Source of the DNA: Pseudomonadota bacterium
GTDB lineage: Bacteria > Pseudomonadota > Gammaproteobacteria > Burkholderiales > Burkholderiaceae_C
Reading direction: 5' to 3'
Length of the DNA: 41,496 nucleotides
NCBI GenBank assembly: GCA_021805825.1
Contig: JAJZEC010000035.1
Span: forward strand, 1-41,496
Below the pieces are notes generated by a model. The model did no database searches. It saw only the letters and a program-made list of their open reading frames with translations, and had not been told where the DNA came from. The stretch's first letter is position 1. Every line of letters starts with the position of its first letter. Both the position numbers and the translations under genes were made by a program. Shown here piece after piece: positions 1 to 7,213 of this stretch.

Positions 1-2
1 CG

Positions 3-839
3 ATCTCGGCGCTGCAGGATGCGCAGGGCCCGCTGGTCGCCCAGGGGGTGGCCATGCTGCGGCGCAGCCATCGCTTCGGCTCGGCGATCGGGCAGCTCGC
101 GCAAGCCGTCCACGATGGCGATGCCGGGCAGGCGCTGCGTGCCCTGCGCGCGGGCGAGGGCCTCGACGGGCGCGTGCATGAACACCCGAGCCAGGTGTGC
201 GCGATCGCGCGCGGCGACCCCGGCCTGCGTGCCTGCCTGGAACAGGCGAGGGCCGGCGCGCCGGGGGATCCCGCGGCGCGCGACGCCTGGGCGCTGCGGG
301 TGTTGCGCGCAGCCGAGTCGTTCCGCGTGCTGTGCGCGATGCGCAGCGGCCCGTGGGGAGCGCAAAGCCTGAATCGCGATCTCGAGCTCGCGCTGCACGG
401 GCCGCAAGTGCTGGGCAGCGCCGCGCAGTGGTACCCGGGGCGCCTGGTGATGCTCAGCCGCAACGACCCCGGGCTGGGACTGTTCAACGGCGATATGGGC
501 ATCGCCTTGCGTCAGTCCGACGGTGTGCTGCGCGTGGCCTTCGCGCACGCGGACACGGTGCGCTGGGTTGCGCCGGTGCGTCTGGCGCATGTCGAGGGCG
601 CGCTGGCCATGACCGTGCACAAGGCACAGGGCTCGGAGTTCGCGCATGTGGTGGTGGTGCTGGGCGCCGGCCATGGTGCCACGCGCGAGCTGCTCTACAC
701 GGCGATCACGCGGGCGCGCTCCCGCCTCAGCCTGTCGAGCTGCGCGCCGGGCGTGTTCGAGCAGGTGGTGGGCCGCCGCACGCAACGCGGTGGCGGCCTG
801 TCGTGGCGGTTGCGCGGTGCCTGTGGTGGTGGACAATGA
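3..839 (+). CDS. recD: RecD, exodeoxyribonuclease V alpha subunit (C-terminal part, 5' end outside window)
   Basis: This is the C-terminal ~278 residues of the SF1B helicase subunit of RecBCD, which unwinds duplex ends with RecB/RecC for recombinational repair. The reading frame is open from base 3, so the start lies upstream. Recognisable pieces are LRRSHRFGSAIG (helicase domain), the YPGRLVMLSRND / LFNGDMG stretch, the helicase motif TVHKAQGSEF near the C-terminus, and the terminal motif LYTAITRAR, whose arginines contact ATP in this family. The order and spacing fit RecD rather than RecB or TraI. The stop codon is followed closely by the next small gene, suggesting co-transcription. The Walker A part is not visible here. 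Confidence 0.9.
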   Translation: MSALQDAQGPLVAQGVAMLRRSHRFGSAIGQLAQAVHDGDAGQALRALRAGEGLDGRVHEHPSQVCAIARGDPGLRACLEQARAGAPGDPAARDAWALRVLRAAESFRVLCAMRSGPWGAQSLNRDLELALHGPQVLGSAAQWYPGRLVMLSRNDPGLGLFNGDMGIALRQSDGVLRVAFAHADTVRWVAPVRLAHVEGALAMTVHKAQGSEFAHVVVVLGAGHGATRELLYTAITRARSRLSLSSCAPGVFEQVVGRRTQRGGGLSWRLRGACGGGQ

Positions 840-889
840 GGATTGCATGCCGGCTGCCGGCCTGCGCATCGATGCTGCGAGGAGCGAAC

Positions 890-1189
890 GTGGTTCTGCG
901 ATGGTTCAACACCGGTCAGGCGCGTGCATTCGGGGAGGAACTCGCCCGCTACTACGACGAACAGGCGCGCGCGATCGCCGCGTCGGCTGCGCCCAAGCGC
1001 GAGGGCAGGTACCGCAGGCTGCTGGAGCAGGTGCTGCAGCGCGCCAGGGGGTTCCAGCGTGAGCAGGCTCTCAACATGTTGCAGAAGGCCAGGCTGAGCA
1101 ACCGCCTGAAGTGGACGCTGAAGGATCTGGGCTACGACGACGAGTTGGTCGACCGCCTGGTGCGCGAAGTCCTGCTCGCCATGACCTGA
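890..1189 (+). CDS. Small conserved-looking protein of unknown function (99 aa)
   Basis: I do not recognise the family. The GTG at 890 is chosen because GAGGAG ends a few bases upstream (about 880-885). An in-frame ATG at 836 would overlap the recD stop as ATGA but has no ribosome binding site and adds a poorly structured N-terminus. The protein is soluble, strongly charged (many Arg, Glu, Lys) and predicted helical: it starts with a WFNTGQARAFGEELARYYDEQ-like helix, has a basic middle, and ends with a hydrophobic helix near DDELVDRLVREVLLAM. No signal peptide, no cysteines, no membrane segment. It sits between recD and the TPR-glycosyltransferase gene, with only 5 bases to the latter, so it is probably co-expressed with it. 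Confidence 0.7.
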   Translation: MVLRWFNTGQARAFGEELARYYDEQARAIAASAAPKREGRYRRLLEQVLQRARGFQREQALNMLQKARLSNRLKWTLKDLGYDDELVDRLVREVLLAMT

Positions 1190-1194
1190 GGCGG

Positions 1195-3276
1195 ATGATG
1201 CTCGAATCCCTCCGCAACTTTCTGCGCCGCCAGCCCGCGGCCACGCCCGATGCGGTGCAGGCACCGATCCCTCACGACGATGCGCAGGCGCGGCGCAGCC
1301 AGGCGGCATGGCGGGCCGCGCAGGGCAACCAGCTTGTGGCTTCCGGGCACTACGAGCAGGCGGTGGACAGCTACGAGCAGGCGCTGCGGCTGGAGCCCGA
1401 TCATGTGCAGGCCTGTGCGAACCTGGGCTTCGCGCTGCTGCAGCTCGATCGCCTGCCGGAGGCGCAGGCCTGGCTGGACAAGGCGCTGGGCCTCGATCCG
1501 CAGCGCGAGGAGCCCTATCTGTTCCTGGCGCAGATCGCCGAGCGCCAGGGCGACCTCGAGCAGGCGCGGCAGCGCCTGCATCAGGCCGTGCAGTGCAAGC
1601 CTGATTTCGCCTACGCGTGGCAGGAGCTGTGCCGACTGCAGTTCCACGCCGGCCTGCGCGAGCAGGCGCGCGCTTCGGCCCTGCGCGGGCTGCAGCACCA
1701 GCCCGAAGGCGCGATGCTGCACTTCTACCTGGGCAATCTGCTGCTGGAGGAGAACGATCCTGCCGGCGCGATCGAGCACTACCTCCAGGCGCTGCGCGGG
1801 GACTCCGACTGGCCCGAACTCCACCTCAATATTGCCCAGGCGCTGATCAAGCGCAACGACCCCGAGGCCGCGCTGCGCAGCCTGGAACGGGCGATCGCCC
1901 TCGATCCCGAGGCACACGAACCCTATGTGCAGCAGGCCCTGGCGTGGCAGCGGATGACACGCTTCGATGCCGCGGAGCAGGCGTTCCGCAACGCCTTGCA
2001 ACGTGCTCCCGACGCCCTCGATGCGCTCTATGGCTGCGGTGAGCTGCTGATGCAGCGCGGTCGTTTCGACGAGGCCGAGGAGTGCCTCGAGCGCGCCTTC
2101 CGCGGCGACCCCGACGAGCTGCAGGCGCTGGTGGTGCGGGGCAGGCTGCTGGCCGCGCGCGGCTGCGGCGAGCTCAGCGAGGCCGCGTACCGCGAGGCCC
2201 TTGCGCTGCGGCCGGACGATCACAACGCGCTCAACAACCTGGGTGCGCTGCTCATGGATCTGCAGCGCTTCGAGGAGGCCGAAGCCGCGTTTCGCTCGGC
2301 CATCCGCGCCGAGCCCGGGAACGTTGCGGCGGCCTTCAACCTGGGGCTGCTGCTGCTGCGTCTCGGCCGCCTCATCGAGGGCTGGCCGCTGTTCGAGGCA
2401 CGCAACGATCCGCGGCTGCCGCAACCGGCCGCTGCCGTTCCGGCATTGCCCTTCCCGCAGTGGCGTGGGGAGCCGCTCGAAGGTCGCTCGATCCTGGTGC
2501 TGCCGGAGCAAGGCTACGGCGACGAGATCCAGATGGCCCGCTACCTGCCGCTGCTCAGGCAGCGCGGTGCGGCGCGCGTGTCCCTGGTGTGCAAGCCGCC
2601 GCTGGAAGACCTGCTGCGCGGCTGCGGACTTGCCGATACCGTGTACCGGGAAAGCCAGACCCTCGACCTGCACGACTACTGGGTGTTCAACTGCAGCCTG
2701 CCCGGCTGCTTCGGCACCGCGCTGGAAGCCGTCCCGGCACACCTGCCCTACCTGGCTGCAGACCCCGCGCGCATCGCTGCCTGGGCACCGCGGCTGCCGG
2801 CGGGGGCACGCCGCGTCGGCCTGGTGTGGAAGGGCGCGGCAGCCCACAACAACGACCTGCATCGTTCGCTGCCCGGCCTCGGGGTGCTGGAGCCCCTTTG
2901 GTCCTGCCCCGGGCTGCAGTTTGTCAGCCTGCAGAAGGGGCAGGGGGAGGAGGAGGCCGCGCTGCATGCCCAGGCGCAGCCCCTGGCCGAGCTGGGTTCG
3001 CAGATCGCAAGCTTTGCCGATACCGCGGCCATCCTGGCCCAGATCGACCTGCTGATCTGCGTCGACACCTCGACCGCGCACCTGGCCGGCGCGCTCGGTC
3101 GCCCGTGCTGGGTGTTGTTGCCCCATGTCGGCTGCGACTGGCGCTGGCTGCTCGACCGCGAGGATTCACCCTGGTATCCCGGGGTCATGCGCCTGTTCCG
3201 CCAACAGCCGGGGCAGGGCTGGGACGAGGTGGTCGCGCGCGTGGCAGCGGCGCTGCGCGACTGGGCCGCGGGCTGA
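1195..3276 (+). CDS. TPR-repeat protein with C-terminal glycosyltransferase-like domain
   Basis: The first ~400 residues are about ten tetratricopeptide repeats in register (for example LEPDHVQACANLGFALLQL, LDPEAHEPYVQQAL, LRPDDHNALNNLGALL), a superhelical scaffold for peptide or protein binding. Residues ~430-690 resemble the GT-B fold of heptosyltransferase/O-GlcNAc-transferase-like proteins: ILVLPEQGYGDEIQMARYL, a second Rossmann-like half beginning VGLVWKG, and the nucleotide-sugar region ICVDTSTAHLAGALGRPCWVLL. The architecture TPR plus GT9/GT41-like tail is common in proteobacteria; the acceptor is usually unknown. Start: ATG at 1195 or 1198, after GAGGCGG. There is no signal peptide, so it should be cytoplasmic. 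Role in protein or surface glycosylation is inference only. Confidence 0.85.
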   Translation: MMLESLRNFLRRQPAATPDAVQAPIPHDDAQARRSQAAWRAAQGNQLVASGHYEQAVDSYEQALRLEPDHVQACANLGFALLQLDRLPEAQAWLDKALGLDPQREEPYLFLAQIAERQGDLEQARQRLHQAVQCKPDFAYAWQELCRLQFHAGLREQARASALRGLQHQPEGAMLHFYLGNLLLEENDPAGAIEHYLQALRGDSDWPELHLNIAQALIKRNDPEAALRSLERAIALDPEAHEPYVQQALAWQRMTRFDAAEQAFRNALQRAPDALDALYGCGELLMQRGRFDEAEECLERAFRGDPDELQALVVRGRLLAARGCGELSEAAYREALALRPDDHNALNNLGALLMDLQRFEEAEAAFRSAIRAEPGNVAAAFNLGLLLLRLGRLIEGWPLFEARNDPRLPQPAAAVPALPFPQWRGEPLEGRSILVLPEQGYGDEIQMARYLPLLRQRGAARVSLVCKPPLEDLLRGCGLADTVYRESQTLDLHDYWVFNCSLPGCFGTALEAVPAHLPYLAADPARIAAWAPRLPAGARRVGLVWKGAAAHNNDLHRSLPGLGVLEPLWSCPGLQFVSLQKGQGEEEAALHAQAQPLAELGSQIASFADTAAILAQIDLLICVDTSTAHLAGALGRPCWVLLPHVGCDWRWLLDREDSPWYPGVMRLFRQQPGQGWDEVVARVAAALRDWAAG

Positions 3277-3343
3277 GCGCCGCTGCCGCACCGCCACCGC
3301 GCCATTGTGGCGCACCGGCCGGAAGCGCTGAAAGACCCTACAC

Positions 3344-3373
3344 TTGATATTGGTTCTAATGCGAACCAATAAT
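3344..3373 (+). promoter_or_regulatory. Promoter with embedded palindromic operator for the marR operon
   Basis: A -35 box TTGATA (3344-3349) and a -10 box AATAAT (3368-3373) are separated by 18 bases. A perfect inverted repeat with 9-base arms, TATTGGTTC and GAACCAATA, and a 6-base spacer occupies 3348-3371, filling the space between the two boxes. The size and symmetry fit a MarR dimer site, and the divergence from the surrounding GC-rich DNA is striking. A bound repressor would block RNA polymerase directly, so the MarR gene 70 bases downstream is probably autoregulated. Confidence 0.75.
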
Positions 3374-3440
3374 TCCCACATCGTCTTCATGGCTTGGGTG
3401 CCGCGCGGCAAGCGCCCGCCGGCACCCCGATCCGTCGCCC

Positions 3441-3917
3441 ATGGCTTCCTTGAACCCGCATCTGCAGTTGCTGCGTGAACTCGTGCGTGCCTACCAGGCT
3501 TTCGAGCGCTACTCGGCAGCCGATGTCGTGCGCCGCGGGCTGACTCCGGCGCAGTTCGACGTGCTGGCCACGCTGGGCAACACCGAGGGCATGCATGCCA
3601 AGACCCTGGGTGCGCGCACCCTGATCACCAAGGGCACGCTGACCGGGGTCGTCGACCGCCTGCTGGCCAAGGGACTGGTGCGGCGCGACGCCGATCCCGA
3701 CGACGGTCGCCGCCAGGTGGTGCGCCTGACCGCTGCCGGGCAGGCGCTGTTCGAACAGGTATTCCCGGCCCATGCGCGTCATGTGCAGCGGGCCTTCGCG
3801 CGCCTGCCGCAAGCGCACCTGGCGCAGGCGCAGCAGTCCCTGGCGGAACTGCGCGAGGCTTTCGAAGGCGCCGCGCAGGCGTGGGCCGCCGATGCATCCC
3901 AGGAGGAGATCCGATGA
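3441..3917 (+). CDS. MarR family transcriptional regulator
   Basis: At 158 aa it has the usual length of a MarR winged-helix dimer. The helix-turn-helix lies around residues 30-75 (LTPAQFDVLATLG, then LITKGTLTGVVDRLLAKGLVRR) and is followed by the beta-wing signature DPDDGRRQVVRLTAAG. N- and C-terminal helices form the dimerisation part. The ATG at 3441 has no strong ribosome binding site. It is first in an operon with cytochrome b561, two yceI genes and gstA, and its stop overlaps the next start (ATGA). A near-perfect palindrome lies in the promoter just upstream. By analogy with MarR proteins that sense phenolics, quinones or oxidants it probably represses this operon until an effector binds; the effector cannot be read from the sequence. 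Confidence 0.9.
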   Translation: MASLNPHLQLLRELVRAYQAFERYSAADVVRRGLTPAQFDVLATLGNTEGMHAKTLGARTLITKGTLTGVVDRLLAKGLVRRDADPDDGRRQVVRLTAAGQALFEQVFPAHARHVQRAFARLPQAHLAQAQQSLAELREAFEGAAQAWAADASQEEIR

Positions 3918-4489
3918 GCAGCCCCGATTCCCGCCATCCGCGCGCCGCCGCCGCGCCACGCTACACCCCGCCGGCCATGCTGCTGCACTGGCTGATCGCC
4001 GCGCTGATCTTCGTGCTGTTCCCGCTCGGTCTGTACATGAGCGACCTGGGGCTGTCGCTGCGCAAGCTCGAGCTGTATTCCTGGCACAAGTGGCTGGGCA
4101 TCACCGTGCTGCTGCTGGTCGTGCTGCGGGTGTTGTGGCGCCTGGGCCATCGCCCGCCGCCGCTTCCCGATTCGGTGCCGCGCTGGCAGGCGCTGGCCGC
4201 CGATGCGCTGCACCGCCTGCTGTACCTGCTGATCCTGGCCATCCCGCTGTCGGGCTGGGCCTTGAGCTCGGCGGCCGGGGTGCGGGTGGTCTGGTGGGGG
4301 GTGTTGCCCTTGCCCAACCTGCTGGCGCCGGATCATGCGCTGGCGCACAGCCTGGCCGAAGTGCACAAGTGGCTGAATTTCACCATGGCCGCGGTCGTCG
4401 CGGCGCACGTGGGCGCCGCCCTCAAGCACCAGTTCATCGACCGCGACGGCGTGCTGCTGCGCATGCTGCCGCGCTTTCGCAAGGAGTGA
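3914..4489 (+). CDS. Cytochrome b561 family membrane protein
   Basis: This 191-residue protein has four predicted membrane helices and the spaced histidines of the bacterial di-heme cytochrome b561 family: LLHWLIAAL in helix 1, YSWHKWLGI in helix 2, EVHKWLNF and AAHVGAALKH in helices 3-4. Such proteins move electrons between quinol and periplasmic or membrane acceptors; E. coli CybB acts as a superoxide:ubiquinone oxidoreductase. Start at 3914 because AGGAGGAG (3901-3908) lies at ideal spacing and the ATG overlaps the marR stop, implying translational coupling. It precedes two YceI-family genes, a frequent pairing in proteobacteria. Substrate here is not determined. Confidence 0.92.
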   Translation: MSSPDSRHPRAAAAPRYTPPAMLLHWLIAALIFVLFPLGLYMSDLGLSLRKLELYSWHKWLGITVLLLVVLRVLWRLGHRPPPLPDSVPRWQALAADALHRLLYLLILAIPLSGWALSSAAGVRVVWWGVLPLPNLLAPDHALAHSLAEVHKWLNFTMAAVVAAHVGAALKHQFIDRDGVLLRMLPRFRKE

Positions 4490-4493
4490 TCCG

Positions 4494-5072
4494 ATGTCCG
4501 CAAGCAACCCCCGGCGCTGGGCGCGCCGCATCGCAGTCGGCGCCACGGCGCTGGCGCTGGCCGGCGCAGCCGGCGCGGCGCAGGTCTACACCCATGTGCT
4601 GCCCGGAGCCCAGGTCGACTTCCAGGCCACGCAGATGGGCGTGCACATGAAGGGCCACTTCGGCCAGGTGCAGGCGCAACTGCGCTTCGACCCGCAGAAC
4701 CTGGCGGCAAGCCATGTGCAGGTGGTCGTCGACTGTGCCAGCGTGCATGCCGGTGGCAGCCAGGCCGACGAGCTGCTGCGCGGCGCCGACTGGCTCGACG
4801 CCAAGGCGCATGCGCAGGCCCGCTTCGTATCCACCGCCTTCACCGCCGACGGGCCAGGGCGCTACGAGGTCAGCGGCCGCTTCAGCGTGCGCGGCCGAAC
4901 CCGCCCGCTTCAGGTGTCGCTGCGCACCCATGCCGAGGCGGGCAAGCTGGCGATGGATGTGGACTTCCACCTCGACCGCAGCCAGTGGGGCCTGGGCAGC
5001 GGCAGCTGGGCCGACACCAGCGTGGTGGCGGCCGACATTCCCGTGCACGTGCAGCTGGTGGCCGCGCCCTGA
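4494..5072 (+). CDS. YceI family periplasmic protein (first of two)
   Basis: YceI proteins are lipocalin-like beta-barrels that bind polyisoprenoids such as ubiquinone-type chains in the periplasm. This 192-residue copy has a Tat/Sec-like signal peptide (RRWARRIAVGATALALAGAAGAA, cleavage near residue 29) followed by the barrel: VDFQATQMGVHMKGHF, the acidic ADWLDAKAHAQARFVST segment, and the RGRTRPLQVSL strand typical of the family. A ribosome binding site AAGGAG (4481-4486) overlaps the end of the b561 gene. It is more divergent than the second copy (no FxVxHxG pattern), so the paralogues may bind different ligands. Confidence 0.88.
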   Translation: MSASNPRRWARRIAVGATALALAGAAGAAQVYTHVLPGAQVDFQATQMGVHMKGHFGQVQAQLRFDPQNLAASHVQVVVDCASVHAGGSQADELLRGADWLDAKAHAQARFVSTAFTADGPGRYEVSGRFSVRGRTRPLQVSLRTHAEAGKLAMDVDFHLDRSQWGLGSGSWADTSVVAADIPVHVQLVAAP

Positions 5073-5170
5073 GCGCGCGCCACGCCGGCCCGCCGAAAGT
5101 TCCTGACGCCGCCGCGGCGGCGATTTCCGCAAGCCCTGCTTGCCTCACCTCCTCGTTGAAGGAAGTCATC

Positions 5171-5833
5171 ATGAAAGCTTCTGCCTCCCTGCGGCTCGGA
5201 TTGGCCGCCACCCTGATGTCGTTGGGCGTGCTGGCCGTTCCGGCCACCGCGCCGGCGGCGCCCGCGCCGGCGGTGCAGGCCTACGCGCGGCTGCACGGCA
5301 ATCCGGTCGGCAGCTACACCGTCGACCCCGACCATTCGCTGGCCCAGTTCAGCGTCGGCCATGCCGGCGTGGCCATGCTCAGCGGGGACTTCAGCAAGAT
5401 CAGCGGCAGCTACACCTTCGATCCGCGGCACCCGAAGGATTGCAAGGCGGATATCAGCATTCCGGTGAACACCATCGCGACCTTCCTGCCGATGCGGGAC
5501 AAGGATCTGCTCGACACGGCATTCTTCGACGCCTCGAAGTACCCGACGATGCATTTCGTCAGTACGCGCTACGTGCCGCACGGCCTGCACCACGGGGTGC
5601 TGCTCGGCGAACTCACCCTGCGCGGGGTCACGCGCCCGGTGCGCTTCCGGGTGCACCTGCTCGGCGCCGGCAAGGTCGGCTACCTGCCCAAGCCCTGGGG
5701 CGGTTACCTGACGGGCTTCGTGGCGACCACGGTGATCGACCGCACCGCCTTCGGCATGGACGCCTACGCTTCCGGAATCGGCCACAAGGTGCGCGTGCGG
5801 GTGGAAATCGAGGGCGTGCGCAAGTCTTCGTGA
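5171..5833 (+). CDS. YceI family periplasmic protein (second of two)
   Basis: At 220 residues this is a classic YceI protein. A signal peptide of about 30 residues ends at ATAPAAPAPA. The barrel then follows: YTVDPDHSLAQFSVGHAG, the FSKISGSYTFDP strand, DKDLLDTAFFDASKYPTMHFVST and the GELTLRGVTRPVRF signature, ending with FGMDAYA. The start at 5171 has AAGGA seven bases upstream. It lies in the same direction 98 bases after the first yceI gene and before gstA, and is probably part of the MarR-controlled operon. Known relatives bind isoprenoid quinones or amphiphiles; a role in handling quinones or lipophilic oxidants with cytochrome b561 is inferred from context. Confidence 0.92.
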   Translation: MKASASLRLGLAATLMSLGVLAVPATAPAAPAPAVQAYARLHGNPVGSYTVDPDHSLAQFSVGHAGVAMLSGDFSKISGSYTFDPRHPKDCKADISIPVNTIATFLPMRDKDLLDTAFFDASKYPTMHFVSTRYVPHGLHHGVLLGELTLRGVTRPVRFRVHLLGAGKVGYLPKPWGGYLTGFVATTVIDRTAFGMDAYASGIGHKVRVRVEIEGVRKSS

Positions 5834-5867
5834 TCGCCATCCAGCATCCCTTTCCCAGGAGCATCGA

Positions 5868-6482
5868 ATGAAACTGTATTTCTCCCCCGGAGCCTGTTCG
5901 CTGTCCCCGCACATCGTGCTGCATGAACTCGGATTGCAGGCGCAGGCCGTGCGGGTCGACCTCGCGACCAAGCTCATGCAGGATGGCGGCGACTTCCGCG
6001 CGGTCAACCCGAAGGGTTACGTCCCGGCGCTGCAGCTCGACGACGGCTCGCTGCTCACCGAAGGGCCGGCGATCGTCCAGTATCTGGCCGATCTCAAGCC
6101 CCAGTCCGGCCTGGCGCCCGCCAACGGCAGCCTGGAGCGCTATCGCCTGCAGGAGTGGCTGAACTTCATTTCCACCGAACTGCACAAGCAGTTCAGCCCG
6201 CTGTTCAACCCGCAGTCGCCCGACAGCGTCAAGGAGGCGCAGAAGCAGCGCCTGCAAGGCCGCTTCGACTACCTCGCCCAGACCCTGGGGCACCAGGACT
6301 ACCTGATGGGCGGGCACTTCACGGTGGCCGATGCCTATCTGTTCACGGTGCTCGGCTGGACCGCCTACGTGCAGATGGATCTGACACCCTGGCCCGCGCT
6401 GCAGGTCTACATGCAGCGCGTGGCGCAGCGTCCGGCGGTGGCCGCGACGCTGGAAGCCGAACGCCAGGCGAAGAAGGCCTGA
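5868..6482 (+). CDS. gstA: Glutathione S-transferase, beta class
   Basis: This 204-residue protein matches bacterial beta-class GST throughout. The thioredoxin-like N-domain starts MKLYFSPGACSLSPHI with the catalytic Cys at position 10, then VNPKGYVPAL (cis-Pro) and LLTEGPAIVQYLAD. The helical C-domain has the EWLNFISTELHKQFSPLFNP segment and the folding motif FTVADAYLFTVLGW. It conjugates or binds glutathione with electrophiles and is cytoplasmic. AGGAG (5857-5861) precedes the ATG. It is the last gene of the marR-b561-yceI-yceI run and is followed by a strong terminator-like hairpin, which supports membership of that operon and a detoxification theme. Confidence 0.93.
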   Translation: MKLYFSPGACSLSPHIVLHELGLQAQAVRVDLATKLMQDGGDFRAVNPKGYVPALQLDDGSLLTEGPAIVQYLADLKPQSGLAPANGSLERYRLQEWLNFISTELHKQFSPLFNPQSPDSVKEAQKQRLQGRFDYLAQTLGHQDYLMGGHFTVADAYLFTVLGWTAYVQMDLTPWPALQVYMQRVAQRPAVAATLEAERQAKKA

Positions 6483-6510
6483 TCACCAGGACGCCATCCA
6501 CGGCGGTATC

Positions 6511-6556
6511 GACGCGCCGGGCGGGCCCGGCCCGGCGCGTCGCGCAGCGCTTTGTT
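6511..6556 (+). terminator. Terminator-like hairpin after gstA
   Basis: A perfect 12-base stem (GACGCGCCGGGC, 6511-6522, with GCCCGGCGCGTC, 6530-6541) encloses a 7-base loop. A short T-rich run (TTTGTT) begins 10 bases later. The spacing to the T run is longer than ideal, but stem strength and its place at the end of the marR-gstA operon support a transcription end. Confidence 0.6.
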
Positions 6557-6652
6557 AAGCCAGCGCAAAGCCTCGGTCTTTGTACGGGAAATGCCCTCCA
6601 TTCCCGGCGCTGGCGGGGCTATAGTCGGCTGCCCGAATAGCTGGAGCGCGCG

Positions 6653-7213
6653 ATGCAGGATCGCAAGGGAATGGGCCACGACTGCCGCCTGGGAAGAAGC
6701 GGCAAGCACCGTGGGAGCGGCCGCCGCATGCGCGGCGCGCGCGTCTTGCTGTCGGCGCTGTTCGCGCTGGGCTTCGCGGCCTCGGGCGCGCCCCCGGCCT
6801 TGGCCGCGCTCGGTGGCAGCGAGGCCAGCATCCCGGCCGACGGTCAGTTGCAGTCCTCGGCGCAGGCGCGCAGTTTCGCTGCATCGACCATCGACGTGCG
6901 CGACACCACGGTGCTGACCCCTTCCGGGGTCACGGTGCATGAATACTCGGGAACTGCCGGGGTCGTGTTCGCGATCGCCTGGTCCGGGCCGACGATGCCC
7001 GATCTGCAGCAGTTGCTGGGGAGCTACTTTCCTGCCTATGCCGCGTGGCTGAAGGCGAATCCGCCGCAGTCGTACCGCGCGCCGGTGGAGGTGCGCGACG
7101 CCCGCATCGTGGCCCACGCCTGGGGACATATGCGTGCCTACGAGGGCTCGGCCTATGCGCCCGCGCTGCTGCCGCCCGGGGTCGACCTGCGCAGCCTGGG
7201 GGTGCAATCATGA
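6653..7213 (+). CDS. DUF2844 family secreted protein
   Basis: The 186-residue protein belongs to the DUF2844 family, by my recognition of the ALGGSEASI ... motif region and of its fixed partner DUF3443 next door. It has a very basic N-terminus and a hydrophobic segment (LLSALFALGF) ending at an AxA-type cleavage site before ALGGSE, so it should be exported. The mature part is ~135 residues with GTAGVVFAIAWSGPTMPDLQQLLG and no cysteines. ATG 6653 has GGAG upstream; ATG 6728 (giving a more ordinary signal peptide) is an alternative. A TATAGT box at 6620-6625 may be the -10 of its promoter. Its stop overlaps the start of the DUF3443 gene (ATGA). Function is unknown. Confidence 0.8.
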   Translation: MQDRKGMGHDCRLGRSGKHRGSGRRMRGARVLLSALFALGFAASGAPPALAALGGSEASIPADGQLQSSAQARSFAASTIDVRDTTVLTPSGVTVHEYSGTAGVVFAIAWSGPTMPDLQQLLGSYFPAYAAWLKANPPQSYRAPVEVRDARIVAHAWGHMRAYEGSAYAPALLPPGVDLRSLGVQS

